From Spirochaetaceae bacterium (GTDB lineage Bacteria; Spirochaetota; Spirochaetia; SZUA-6; Bin103): a stretch of 50,152 nt of DNA. The notes below the pieces were generated by a model. It was not told where the DNA came from. It was given only the letters and a program-made list of their open reading frames with translations, and did no database searches. A program made the translations under genes and the position numbers. This document shows, piece after piece, positions 19,034 to 27,782 of the stretch (the first letter of the stretch is position 1; each line of letters opens with the position of its first letter). The stretch covers positions 1 through 50,152 of the forward strand of contig JAPPKD010000295.1 in assembly GCA_028820215.1 (NCBI GenBank), read 5' to 3'.

Positions 19034-21177
19034 AGCCCGTCACCGCCGTCACGCGCCGCACGCTCCACCTGGAATCCGCACGCCAGGTAGCCGCCCTCTT
19101 CCACCAGGAACCCGGCGCCGCCGCACGCGTACTCGCCGTCCCACGCGGTCAGCAGCGCGCGGCCGGCGACCGCGAAGCGCAGCTCGTCGCCCGCCACGGT
19201 CAGGGCAACCGCCAGAGGCCGGTCGTGGGGCGCGTCGTACGGGCAGCAGGCCAGCACTTCCACCGTTCCGTCGCGGCGTTTCACCAGTCGCGCCTCGCCG
19301 CCGCGCGCCGTGCCGGCGCCCAGCACGCCGGCGTAGTAGCGCCGATGGCCGCGCGCTCGCGCCACCAGCCCCGCGGCGCGCTGATGCACGAGGGTCAGCT
19401 CCGAGCTCACGGTGTAGTCGTCCCAGTCGCGCGTGCCGATGGTGAGCACGCCGTTGTCGTCCGGATGGGAGATCGAGAAGGTGGTCGTGTAGTCCGGTGC
19501 CAGGTTGCGCGCCGAGCTGAGGAAGGCCTTCAGCCACGGCGTGTTGGTCGTCCAGGGCGTGAGCTCGGGGGACAGCTCGTCGGCCCTGCCCATCACCAGG
19601 CGCTCCGGCGCGCCGTGCCAGTCGAGGTGGCGGAGGATCACCTCGCCGTCCAGCCGCTGCGGCGCGGTCAGCTCGATGCCCAACTCATAGATCGGAAGGC
19701 CGTCGCAGTGCGGCACCTGCCAAGACAGCCGGTTGGCGCCCGGCTGCAGCGCGACGACCTGGCCGTAGCGGGTGTCCAGCGAGCCGTCGCCGCGATAATG
19801 CCGGACAAAAAAGCGCCAGCTCGGCTGCGGCCCGGCGCCGCACTCGACCAGCGCCTTGACCGTCTGCGTGCCGTACAGGGTCGGGCTGGCCAGCACCTCG
19901 AAGTAGCTGGTGTCGCGCACGCCGCTCGGCTCGGGAGCGAAGCAGGTCTGCACGCGCAGCCGCCCGCAACGGCCCGGCGCCAGCCTCCGGTAGGAGATCC
20001 GCAGCCCGCCGCCGGCGTTGCGCAACCCGGCGACCGCCTGCAGGTGGTGCGGCTCGCGGTCGATCTGGAAGCCCTGCACGGAGCCGGGATACTCGAAGCC
20101 GAAGCGCGGCTGCCGCGGCGGCTGCTCCTCGCCGCGCAGTGCGGCCGCCGCGCGCAGGATCCGCCGCGTCTCCAGCACGGCGTCGGTCACGCACTCGCCG
20201 CCGTCGGCGCTGACCGCGTACAGCCGGTCGGCCACCGGCGCGCGCAGGTCCACCCCCGCCGACAGCGCCGCCAGCCCGAGCCGCACGCCGTTCAGGCAGC
20301 CGACGTTGCCGGCGTTGCAGTCCGTGTCCCAGCCCGCGCTCGCCGCGATGGTCAGGCTGCGCTGGAAGTCGGCGCCGCTCATCAGCAGCGCCATCAGCAC
20401 CGACAGGTGGTTGGTCACCATCGGGCAGTTGCCGGGGTAGCGGTGGTAGCCGTGCTCGCGCTCGATCCAGTCGCGCACCTCGCGCCAGTCCCCGGCCGCC
20501 GCACAGCGGTCGCGCACCGCCGCCACCAGCCCGCGCAGCATCGCGTTCCCGACGAATCCCAACCCCTGCTCCAGCAGGCGCCCGGCGTCCGCCTCCTCGA
20601 AGGCCAGCGCCTCCAGCACCGCCAGGAACTCCGCGCAGTCGACGGCGATGCCGTCGTGGCTGACGCTGGCGGCCTCGCGCGCCAGCCGCGCGGCGCGCGC
20701 CGGCGCTCCGGGATTGGCCAGCGCCCACCCGTCGGCGAAGATCTGCGCGCCAATCTGCTCCGCCATCGCGCGGCCGTTCAGGGCGATCGAACCGCTGGCC
20801 GGCGCCGCGTGTCCCTGCCGCAGCCGCAGCCAGGCGGTGTGCTCGGTGGAGCGGCTCATGCCGCCCCACCACAGGATGGTCTTGTCCTCGATGATGTAAT
20901 TGAGCCAGGTCTCGCCGATCTGGCGCGCGCTCAGGGCCGGATCGTAACCGTGGTCCTCCAGCGCCCGGAAGAAAACGAACGTGCCCGACAGGTCGTCGTC
21001 CGGCACGATCAGCGGCATGCCCACCTCGTGGTGGACGAAGTTGGCGATCTCGCCGAAACGTTCCCGGATCGCCGGGTAGCTCCAGCCCTCCACCGCGCGC
21101 CCCAGGTAGACGCCGATCAGCTTGCCGAGCACGCCGGCGTAGACACGCTCGCGGACCTCCCCGCTCAACCCGGCCAT
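19030..21177 (-). CDS. ADP-ribosylglycohydrolase-family protein with lectin-like C-terminus (copy B)
   Basis: A 715-residue paralogue of copy A with the same architecture and many identical stretches (YAGVLGK, GVYLGR, DDDLSG, IIEDKTILWWGG, STEHTA, WDTDCNAG). Metal-binding Asp clusters are at about 60-62 and near 284. The C-terminal half again ends in a lectin-like beta sandwich (TIGTRDWDDYTV ... CGGAGFLVEEGGY). ATG 21177 is chosen: the upstream open frame runs back through the permease gene and has no sensible sequence. It begins 11 bp after the permease stop, so it is the next gene of the importer operon. No secretion signal, so it should act on an imported compound in the cytoplasm. Confidence 0.87.
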   Translation of the reverse strand: MAGLSGEVRERVYAGVLGKLIGVYLGRAVEGWSYPAIRERFGEIANFVHHEVGMPLIVPDDDLSGTFVFFRALEDHGYDPALSARQIGETWLNYIIEDKTILWWGGMSRSTEHTAWLRLRQGHAAPASGSIALNGRAMAEQIGAQIFADGWALANPGAPARAARLAREAASVSHDGIAVDCAEFLAVLEALAFEEADAGRLLEQGLGFVGNAMLRGLVAAVRDRCAAAGDWREVRDWIEREHGYHRYPGNCPMVTNHLSVLMALLMSGADFQRSLTIAASAGWDTDCNAGNVGCLNGVRLGLAALSAGVDLRAPVADRLYAVSADGGECVTDAVLETRRILRAAAALRGEEQPPRQPRFGFEYPGSVQGFQIDREPHHLQAVAGLRNAGGGLRISYRRLAPGRCGRLRVQTCFAPEPSGVRDTSYFEVLASPTLYGTQTVKALVECGAGPQPSWRFFVRHYRGDGSLDTRYGQVVALQPGANRLSWQVPHCDGLPIYELGIELTAPQRLDGEVILRHLDWHGAPERLVMGRADELSPELTPWTTNTPWLKAFLSSARNLAPDYTTTFSISHPDDNGVLTIGTRDWDDYTVSSELTLVHQRAAGLVARARGHRRYYAGVLGAGTARGGEARLVKRRDGTVEVLACCPYDAPHDRPLAVALTVAGDELRFAVAGRALLTAWDGEYACGGAGFLVEEGGYLACGFQVERAARDGGDGL

Positions 21178-21188
21178 GACGGAGTGCC

Positions 21189-22079
21189 CTACCCCTTGAG
21201 GGCGCCCGAGATCAGCCCCTCGATGAAGTAGCGCTGCACCAGCGCGAAGAACACCAGGGGCGGGCCGATCATGAGCAGGGTCCCGGCCATCATCACGCTC
21301 ATGTTGTCCGTGAACGTGCCGTTCATGGACAGCAGCCCGAGCGTGGCGGTGATGCTCTCCTGGCCCAGGAAGGTGCGCGTGATCAGGAACTCGTTCCACG
21401 CCTGCAGGCCGACGATCACGGCCACCGTGATCAGGCCCGGGCGCACCGGTGGTATCAGCACCGACCACAGCACGCGCGCGGTGTTGGCGCCGTCGATGCG
21501 CGCCGCCTCTTCGAGCTGCTCCGGCACCGCCAGGAAGAAGGAGCGCATCAGGAACACCGCCAGCGGCATGTTCAGCGCCGCCAGCACCACGCCGACCCCG
21601 TACAGGCTCCCGAGCAGCCCTAGCACGCGCGCGAAGATGTAGTAAAGCGGGAACAGGAACAACTGGATGGGGACGGTCATCGCCACCATGAAGTAGACGG
21701 TCACCATCCGCCACTGCCGGATCCGTCGCCGGGCCAGCACGTAGCCGGCCAGCGTCGCGCAGATGAGCACGGTCACCACCGCGGTGCCACTCAGCAGGAT
21801 GCTGTTGACGAACCCGCGCGAGAACTGCCCGTAGCGCCACGCCTGCTCGAAGTTCTTCCAGTGCAGGGTGGTGGGCATGGCGAGGGGACTCCGCACCACC
21901 TCGCGGTGGGTCTTGAGGCTGTTGATCGCCACCAGCGCCAGCGGCGCCAGGGCCGTGAACGCGAACAGGATCAGGACCAGGTGCGAGCCGGCCGAGCCGA
22001 TCAGCCGCCGGGAGCGCGGCGAGCGCCAGGACGCCGCCGCCGACCTCACACCCGGTGCGCTCATCGACTGCGCGCTCAT
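21189..22079 (-). CDS. ABC sugar importer permease, MalG/CUT1 type
   Basis: A 296-residue inner-membrane protein with about six hydrophobic segments and the EAA loop EEAARIDGANTARVLW ... PPVRPGL that contacts the ATPase. The ending (RYFIEGLISGALKG) is typical of MalG-type subunits. ATG 22079 overlaps the stop of the partner permease (ATGA); a longer frame to 22106 is less likely. No ATP-binding subunit is encoded nearby. CUT1 systems often share a common MsmX/UgpC-type ATPase, which may sit elsewhere on the chromosome. Confidence 0.93.
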   Translation of the reverse strand: MSAQSMSAPGVRSAAASWRSPRSRRLIGSAGSHLVLILFAFTALAPLALVAINSLKTHREVVRSPLAMPTTLHWKNFEQAWRYGQFSRGFVNSILLSGTAVVTVLICATLAGYVLARRRIRQWRMVTVYFMVAMTVPIQLFLFPLYYIFARVLGLLGSLYGVGVVLAALNMPLAVFLMRSFFLAVPEQLEEAARIDGANTARVLWSVLIPPVRPGLITVAVIVGLQAWNEFLITRTFLGQESITATLGLLSMNGTFTDNMSVMMAGTLLMIGPPLVFFALVQRYFIEGLISGALKG

Positions 22080-22960
22080 GAGCCCACCTCCCGCCGGCTC
22101 ATCCACACGTAGAACACCGACGCCGCCAGGCCGAAGAAGCTCATCACCAGCCCGGTGGCCGCCGCCTTGCCGTACTGCAGCGCGTTGAACGCCAGCGTGT
22201 AGGCGTAGGTGCTCAGCATCTCCGAGCCGTGCGCCGGCCCGCCCCCGGTCATGATGTAGACGTACTCGAAGGTCAGGAACGAGAAGATGGTGATGATCAC
22301 GAACATCAGCAGCATGGTGGGCAGGATCGTCGGCAGGTAGAGGAACCGGAAGAGCTGCAGCACCCCCGCCCCCTCGACGGTGGAGGCCTCGACCAGTTCC
22401 TGCGGCGTCTGGCGCAGCGCCGCCAGGTACACGACCGTCAGGAACCCCCAGTAGTGCCAGATGTCGACCATCGCCACGAAGTAGAGCGCCGTGTCCGGGC
22501 TTCCCAGGGGTGAGCGTAGCGGCGCGAGCGGCGAGTTGCGCGGAAACACGTGGCGGACGTGGCGCAGCAGGCCGGAGACGGGGTTGAGGATGATGTTCAG
22601 CCAGAGGATGGCGTTGGTGACCGGCGCCAGCACGTAGGGGCCGAGGTAGATCATCTGGTAGAGGGTGCGCATGCGGCCGCGCTTGAGCAGCAGCATCGCG
22701 GTGAGCAAGCCGATGCCGACCGGCACGGTCAGGAACAGCAGGGTCCAGCGGACGTTGTTGCCCAGCGCCTTCCAGAACACCCGGTCGGCGAAGATCTTCT
22801 CGAAGTTGACCGTCCCGATCCAGTTCATGCTCAGGGACACGCCGTTCCAGTCGGTGAAGGCGACGTAGGCGGTCATCAGACCGGGCGCGAGCACCACCGT
22901 CACGCTCAGCAGCACGGCGGGCGCGAGCAGCAGGTAGTACTGGAAGGACCGGCTGTGCAT
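22076..22960 (-). CDS. ABC sugar importer permease, MalF/CUT1 type
   Basis: A 294-residue permease with an N-terminal transmembrane helix (YYLLLAPAVLLSVTVVLAPG) and about five further helices. The EAA loop is VEASTVEGAGVLQLFRFLYLP ahead of TILPTML, and GGPAHGSEML is a common late motif. It partners the MalG-type subunit. The gene begins 100 bp downstream of the binding-protein gene, the gap holding a strong GC-rich hairpin (22992-23031). Confidence 0.93.
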   Translation of the reverse strand: MHSRSFQYYLLLAPAVLLSVTVVLAPGLMTAYVAFTDWNGVSLSMNWIGTVNFEKIFADRVFWKALGNNVRWTLLFLTVPVGIGLLTAMLLLKRGRMRTLYQMIYLGPYVLAPVTNAILWLNIILNPVSGLLRHVRHVFPRNSPLAPLRSPLGSPDTALYFVAMVDIWHYWGFLTVVYLAALRQTPQELVEASTVEGAGVLQLFRFLYLPTILPTMLLMFVIITIFSFLTFEYVYIMTGGGPAHGSEMLSTYAYTLAFNALQYGKAAATGLVMSFFGLAASVFYVWMSRREVGS

Positions 22961-22991
22961 CAGCGGTCGGGGTGGGGCGCCGCGGCGGGCC

Positions 22992-23031
22992 GCGCCGGCC
23001 CGGGCATCGCCGTGCGAGGCCCGGGTGGCGC
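22992..23031 (-). other. Intercistronic stem-loop between binding protein and permease genes
   Basis: A perfect 7-bp inner stem (CCCGGGC 22999-23005 with GCCCGGG 23019-23025) around a 13-nt loop, extended outward by GCGCC-type pairing with a small bulge. There is no T-run, so it is not a classical terminator. In sugar importer operons such hairpins can stabilise the binding-protein part of the message, or partly terminate it, so that binding protein outnumbers permease. That role is inference. Confidence 0.5.
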
Positions 23032-23060
23032 GGTCCTCGGCGCGAGGGTCGGGGGCGCGA

Positions 23061-24413
23061 TCAGCCGCCCATGCCGGGCGCCGGCACCGGCGCCACCAGT
23101 CCGGCCGCCTTGTCCTCCTCGTAGGCGGTCTGCACGTTGGCCAGGAACTCGTCGACGGTCAGCTCGCCCAGCCAGACCGAGTCGATGTCGAAGAAGGCGG
23201 TCTGCGTGGCCGGCGGGAAGAAGGTCGAGGGCGAATAGCCGAAGTTGCCGGCGTTCACGGCCGAGATGGCGTCCTGGATGGCGCTCAGGAAGCCGTGCGA
23301 GAGCCCGCTGAAGTCGTCCAGGTCGATGTCGAGCTGGCTGATCGGAACGCCCCAGTAGCCGGGCCATCCCTCGGTCATGCCGACCAGGAACTCCTGGGTC
23401 ATCATCCGGTCGATGATCTCGCCCACGGCGTCCTGCACCTCGGGCGGCGAGTAGGCGTTGATCGACAGCGATGCGGTCGTGCCGAGCAGGAAGATCGGCG
23501 ACGGCAGCCCCTCGCGGCTCGGCAGCGGGAAGAAGCCGAGCTCGTCCAGGTTGCCGTCCTCCTCGGAATAGAAGCTGGTCGCGAACTGGAACACCAGCGA
23601 CGGGCCGAAGAAGAACGGCGCGTCGTTCGAGGACAGCAGCGACACCGCGTCCAGGAAGTTGAGGTTGAAGTAGTCCTCGCCGGCCAGGTAGTCGGCCTGG
23701 AACCACTCCGCGCTCTTCTGCATCGCCTCGGCGATCGACGCGTCGGTCCAGGGGATTGCGCCGGTGATCGCGTCGTAGGTGGCCTGCGGCCCCGCCCAGT
23801 GGGTGAGGAAGAGCTGAGTGTAGTTCTCGTTCACCGGGCGCCAGCCCTTGTTGCCGGTCACCGAGGCATAGAGGCCCTGGTCGAGGGCGTCATCCATGAT
23901 CGCTTCCAGCTCCTCGAAGGTGGTCGGGATCTCCCAGCCGTTCTCCTCGAACAGGACCTTGTTGTAGAAGACGCCCATGGTGTTCAGCGAGTTGGGCAGG
24001 GCATACAGGTCGCCGTCGACCGTGCCCGATTCGTAGATCGGCGTGAGGATGCGGTCGCGCCACCCGTACTTCTCGGAGTAGGGCTCCATCGAGGCCAGGT
24101 GCCCGGCGGCGGCGAACGGACGGACGAACGCCGGACCGGAGCCGTAGACGAGGTCGGGACCGCCCCCGGCAGGCAGCACGGATGCGATGACCGAGTCCAC
24201 GTCGTTGCGGAACTCCATGACCAGCTCGAACTGGTCCTGCGACTCGTTGTAGGGATCGACCAGCACGGCCTTGATCACGTCCTGCAGGTGCGGGCCGGCG
24301 CCCCACATCCAGAACTGGATCTGCGTCCGTTCCTGCGCTGCGAGCGGCGCGACGGCAAGCAGACCGATCGCGAGCACGAGCATCAGACTTCTTGCGATAG
24401 GAGAGCGTTTCAC
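23061..24413 (-). CDS. Extracellular sugar-binding protein of the CUT1 importer
   Basis: A 450-residue substrate-binding protein (SBP_bac_1-like). The start is GTG 24413, set by a near-perfect AGGAGGT four bases upstream (24418-24424); an earlier in-frame start at 24437 lacks such a site. The N-terminus MKRSPIARSLMLVLAIGLL is a signal peptide, probably cleaved after PLAA-Q. There is no lipobox cysteine, so the mature protein is likely periplasmic rather than a lipoprotein. The mature part has typical features such as QFWMWGAG, GRPDL-like GGGPDLVYGSG and YALPNSLNTMGVFYNKVLF. Ligand not predictable; the surrounding genes suggest a nucleoside or other N-glycoside. Confidence 0.92.
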   Translation of the reverse strand: MKRSPIARSLMLVLAIGLLAVAPLAAQERTQIQFWMWGAGPHLQDVIKAVLVDPYNESQDQFELVMEFRNDVDSVIASVLPAGGGPDLVYGSGPAFVRPFAAAGHLASMEPYSEKYGWRDRILTPIYESGTVDGDLYALPNSLNTMGVFYNKVLFEENGWEIPTTFEELEAIMDDALDQGLYASVTGNKGWRPVNENYTQLFLTHWAGPQATYDAITGAIPWTDASIAEAMQKSAEWFQADYLAGEDYFNLNFLDAVSLLSSNDAPFFFGPSLVFQFATSFYSEEDGNLDELGFFPLPSREGLPSPIFLLGTTASLSINAYSPPEVQDAVGEIIDRMMTQEFLVGMTEGWPGYWGVPISQLDIDLDDFSGLSHGFLSAIQDAISAVNAGNFGYSPSTFFPPATQTAFFDIDSVWLGELTVDEFLANVQTAYEEDKAAGLVAPVPAPGMGG

Positions 24414-24512
24414 GATTACCTCCTGGGTATTGCTCATGGGCTAACGTCTACACGAGCCACGGCACGGATGCAACCGGCGCACCCGGCCGCGTCCGCTCGC
24501 GCGGGGAGAGGC

Positions 24513-25478
24513 TCAGCCGGCCAGCAGGGTCTCGACGATGAAGCGGCGCAGGCCGGGAAAATCCGCGTCGCGGGCCGCCTGCACCTGCGGCAGATGCTGC
24601 CAGCGGAAGTTCTGGCGGACGTCGACCACCGTCTGCCCGCGCGTCAGCCCGTCGCGCGTCTCCACGTCGCAGTGCAGGGCGACGGTGTCGATGAGCTCCG
24701 GCCGCGCCGCCGCCGCGATCGCGCAGGAGTCGATCAGCACGCAGTAGCTGCCGAAGCCGCGCCCGGTGACGAAGTCCAGCATGCCGGCGGCGAGGCGCGC
24801 CTCGGCGCGGCGGGAGGCGCGCAGCGCCTGACCGTCCGCGTCGGTGAGCCGCAGATCCCGGTGCGTGGCCACGTCCAGCCCGACCGCGACCAGGTCGAAG
24901 CCGCCGTGCAGGACCAGCCGCGCCGCCTCGGGATCGACGTAGAAGTTCCACTCGCTCATCGGGTTGTCGCCGGTCGCGTTGAGGGCCGCCTCGCGCTGCA
25001 GCCCGAACGCGCCGCCCAGCACGACCAGGCGGTCGATCAGCTCCGGCAGCCGCGGCTCCATGTGCAGCGCCAGCGCGACGTTGGTCAGCGGCCCGAGCGT
25101 CACCACGGTGAGCGGGTCGCCATCCGCCGCGTGCCGGCGGGCCTGCTCCACCAGCAGGACGGGTGCCCACGCGGGCTCGGCCGGCACCGGCGCCGCGGGC
25201 AGGCCGGTCTCTCCCAGGCCGTCCGCACCGTGCGAGAATGGGTCATGCGCGAGCTCCCGAACCAGCGCCCGCGGCCCGCCCCGGCCGGTCGGCGGGCCCG
25301 CTTCGCCCGTCTCCGGCACCCCCATCAGGTTCAGGACCGTGTGGATGTTCCGGTAGCAGCGGTCGGCCGGCAGGTTGCCGGAGACGCTCGTGATGCCGCA
25401 CACGCGGACGGACGCGCTCTTCAGCGCGACGATGAGCGCGAGCGCATCGTCCATGCCCGGGTCGCAGTCGATGAACAC
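24513..25478 (-). CDS. Inosine-uridine-type nucleoside hydrolase
   Basis: Hydrolyses the N-glycosidic bond of ribonucleosides, giving base and ribose. The Ca-binding signature VFIDCDPGMDDALAL is right at the N-terminus, with THE-type LGPLTNVALAL near 120, YVDPEAARLVL near 170 and a late conserved segment LIDSCAIAAAARPEL where the family has its second Asp. Length from GTG 25478 is 321 residues, normal for the family. The start is uncertain: GTG 25478 has no ribosome site, whereas a GAGGAG lies about 70 bp upstream before an in-frame ATC. First gene of the importer arm, back to back with the kinase arm across about 130 bp. Confidence 0.88.
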   Translation of the reverse strand: MFIDCDPGMDDALALIVALKSASVRVCGITSVSGNLPADRCYRNIHTVLNLMGVPETGEAGPPTGRGGPRALVRELAHDPFSHGADGLGETGLPAAPVPAEPAWAPVLLVEQARRHAADGDPLTVVTLGPLTNVALALHMEPRLPELIDRLVVLGGAFGLQREAALNATGDNPMSEWNFYVDPEAARLVLHGGFDLVAVGLDVATHRDLRLTDADGQALRASRRAEARLAAGMLDFVTGRGFGSYCVLIDSCAIAAAARPELIDTVALHCDVETRDGLTRGQTVVDVRQNFRWQHLPQVQAARDADFPGLRRFIVETLLAG

Positions 25479-25607
25479 CGGCGTGGCGGCGGCATCCCCA
25501 CTCTCGCCCTCGCGGGTCGCTGATCCACTATCGATGGCTGACTCCTCGTTGCACCGGTGCGCAACGCTATCGGCTCGGCCTGCGCCAGGCAAATCCGAGG
25601 TACTCCG

Positions 25608-26624
25608 GTGAACGCAATCGACTACGTCGTGCTGTCGCACGTGATCGTGGACGACCTGCGCTTCCCGTCGGGCGCCGAGCGGCGCGGCGTGCTCGGCGGC
25701 GCCGGCAGCTACGCCGCCGCCGGAGCGCGCCTGGCGGCCGATCGCGTCGGCATCGCCTGCGGCGTGGGCGAGAACTTCCGCGCTTCGGAACACGCGGCGT
25801 GGTTCCGCGCGAACGGCATCGACACGGCGGGGCTCGAGCCGCGCGGTCCGCGCACGCCGCGTAGCGCCGTGGTCTACCACGCCGAGGACGCGCGCACGGA
25901 GACGCCGCTGCTCGGTCCCGCGCACTTCGCGCGGATGTCGCCTGCGATCGACCGGATGCCCGCGGCTTACCGCATTGCGACCGGCTACTACCTCTTTCGT
26001 GACCACGACGCGGCGTTCTGGGATGAAGCCGCCGCGCTGCGCGCGTCACGCCGATGCGGGTGGGACAGCGGCGCAGTGCGATCGACACCGCCGGCGTGTC
26101 ACTCGCCCGCAGCGCTCCCAGCCGCCTCTGGCGCCGTGGTGCTCTGGGAGCTGCACGCGGCGTCCACGGAGCCGGCCTGCTGGCCGCAGGTCGCCGCCCG
26201 GCTCGCCTGCGTCGACGTGGTATCGCTGAACCTCGCGGAGGGACGCCGCCTGTGCGGAAGGGACGCCCCGCGCGAGATCGTCCGCCGCCTGCTGGACACC
26301 GGCGTCGGCGGCGTCGCGCTGAGGCTGGGGGCGGACGGCGCGCTGCTCGGCCGCCGGTCGGCGAAGCTGCTCCGCATCCCGGCCTGGCCCGCCGCGGTGG
26401 TCGACGTGACCGGCGCCGGCAACGCGTTCGGCGGCGCGTTGCTGGCCGGGCTCGGAGCGGGGCAGGACTGGCTGGAGAGCGGCTGCGGCGCGGCGGCCGC
26501 GGCATCGCTGATGCTGGAGCAGCACGGTCCCCCGGAGCAGTTGGATCACGGCGAGTGGCGCCGGCGGCGCGACCTGCTGCTTGCCCGCGTCCGATCGGCG
26601 ACCCCGGCGGGAGCGACCGCATGA
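25608..26624 (+). CDS. PfkB-fold carbohydrate kinase-like protein with GAGN motif (MAK32-like)
   Basis: A 338-residue ribokinase-fold protein. GTG 25608 has GAGGT six bases upstream. It shows an N-terminal glycine pair (LGGAGSYAAAGARL), a central DVVSLNLAEGRRLCG and the C-terminal signature DVTGAGNAFGGALLAGL. In PfkB kinases the signature is GAGD with Asp as catalytic base; here that position (about 272) is Asn, as in the MAK32-like subgroup known from fungi. Either another residue substitutes, or the protein binds without phosphorylating. Its stop overlaps the SIS gene start (ATGA). Context suggests a role with ribose or a related sugar from nucleosides. Confidence 0.8.
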   Translation: MNAIDYVVLSHVIVDDLRFPSGAERRGVLGGAGSYAAAGARLAADRVGIACGVGENFRASEHAAWFRANGIDTAGLEPRGPRTPRSAVVYHAEDARTETPLLGPAHFARMSPAIDRMPAAYRIATGYYLFRDHDAAFWDEAAALRASRRCGWDSGAVRSTPPACHSPAALPAASGAVVLWELHAASTEPACWPQVAARLACVDVVSLNLAEGRRLCGRDAPREIVRRLLDTGVGGVALRLGADGALLGRRSAKLLRIPAWPAAVVDVTGAGNAFGGALLAGLGAGQDWLESGCGAAAAASLMLEQHGPPEQLDHGEWRRRRDLLLARVRSATPAGATA

Positions 26625-27772
26625 GCACGCCGGCGCCTACCGCGGACAACCCGATGCGGGCGCAGGTGTTCAGCCTGCCGGAGCTCCTGGCAACACAACA
26701 TGACGCGCTGGAGGCGGCCACGCGTGCTCTGCTTCGCACGCCCGCCATCTTCGCGGTGCGGGAGGTCATCCTCACCGGCTGCGGCGACTCGCACGTCGCC
26801 GGCGAGCTGCTGGCGGAGCCCTGGGTGCGGCTCACGGGCATCCCCTGCCGGCCGCTGCCCGCCATGCAGGCGGCGCGCTACGAGACGCAGCTCCCACGGC
26901 GGAGCCTCCCTCACGACCCGCTGGTAGTCGCGGTCAGCTCTTCCGGCACAGTCGCGCGCACGCTGGAGGCGGTCGAGCAGTGGCGGCGGCGCGGTGCGCT
27001 GACGGTCGCGGTGACCGCCGATCCGCAAAGCCGCCTGGCGCGAGCCGCCGAGCACTGCCTGCCGCTCTCGCTGCCCCCGTTCGCCGCCGCCCCGGGCGTG
27101 CGCTCGTTCTTTCTCTCCGCGCAGGCGCTGTACCTGCTCGCCATCCGCATCGGCGAGGTGCGCGGCCGCCTGACGCAGCAGGAGGCGGAGCGGCTGCGCA
27201 CACAGCTTTCCGCGACCGCGGATGCGCTCGGCCGGATGCTGCCCGCGCTCGACGAGGAGCTGGCCGCGCTGGCGCGGGAGTGGCGCGGGCACGGACGGTA
27301 CGAATTGCTGGCCTCAGGCCCGGCCCGGGCTGCGGCCGCCTACGGCAGGGCCAAGGTGCTGGAGGCTGCGGGGGTGCCGGCGGTGGACCAGGACGTCGAG
27401 GAGTGGGTGCACCTGGACTACTTCGCGCGCGACCCGGACACCTGCGCCACCTGGGTGCTGTGCCCGGAGAGCGCCCGCGACCAGAGCCGCGTGCGCGAGA
27501 TCGAGCCCTTCCTGCAGCGCCTGGGTCGACCCTATCGCATCCTGACCGACGCGCCGCGACCCGCGGAGCCCGGCCGGACGATCGCGCTTCCGGCGCCGCC
27601 CGATCCCCTGTTCGCTGTGCTCGTGTACGCCGCGGCGCTTGCGCTGTTCGCCGCCCGGCTGAGCGCCGAGCTTGGCGCCGAGTACGGCCGCGGCGCGCGT
27701 GGGCGCTGGCAGGACTGCCGCGACGGCGCCACGACCCGCAACTCGCAGCGGCTGCCGCTCCCGGCAGATTGA
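26621..27772 (+). CDS. SIS-domain sugar isomerase/deglycase-like protein
   Basis: A 383-residue protein with two SIS (sugar isomerase) modules, like the isomerase half of GlmS, or AgaS/FrlB proteins. The first contains LTGCGDSHVAGELL (51-64) and AVSSSGTVARTLEA (104-117), the phosphosugar-binding Ser/Thr loops. The second starts near 225 (RYELLASGPARAAAAYGRAK) and carries DVEEWVHLDYF. There is no glutaminase domain. It is coupled by a 4-bp overlap to the PfkB-like gene, so a phosphosugar substrate made by that protein is possible. Exact reaction unknown. Confidence 0.85.
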   Translation: MSTPAPTADNPMRAQVFSLPELLATQHDALEAATRALLRTPAIFAVREVILTGCGDSHVAGELLAEPWVRLTGIPCRPLPAMQAARYETQLPRRSLPHDPLVVAVSSSGTVARTLEAVEQWRRRGALTVAVTADPQSRLARAAEHCLPLSLPPFAAAPGVRSFFLSAQALYLLAIRIGEVRGRLTQQEAERLRTQLSATADALGRMLPALDEELAALAREWRGHGRYELLASGPARAAAAYGRAKVLEAAGVPAVDQDVEEWVHLDYFARDPDTCATWVLCPESARDQSRVREIEPFLQRLGRPYRILTDAPRPAEPGRTIALPAPPDPLFAVLVYAAALALFAARLSAELGAEYGRGARGRWQDCRDGATTRNSQRLPLPAD

Positions 27773-27782
27773 CAGGAGACCC

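Noticed and set aside
21178..21840. Upstream extension of ADP-ribosylglycohydrolase copy B
   Set aside because: The frame passes through the permease gene out of frame, with no recognisable sequence until ATG 21177.
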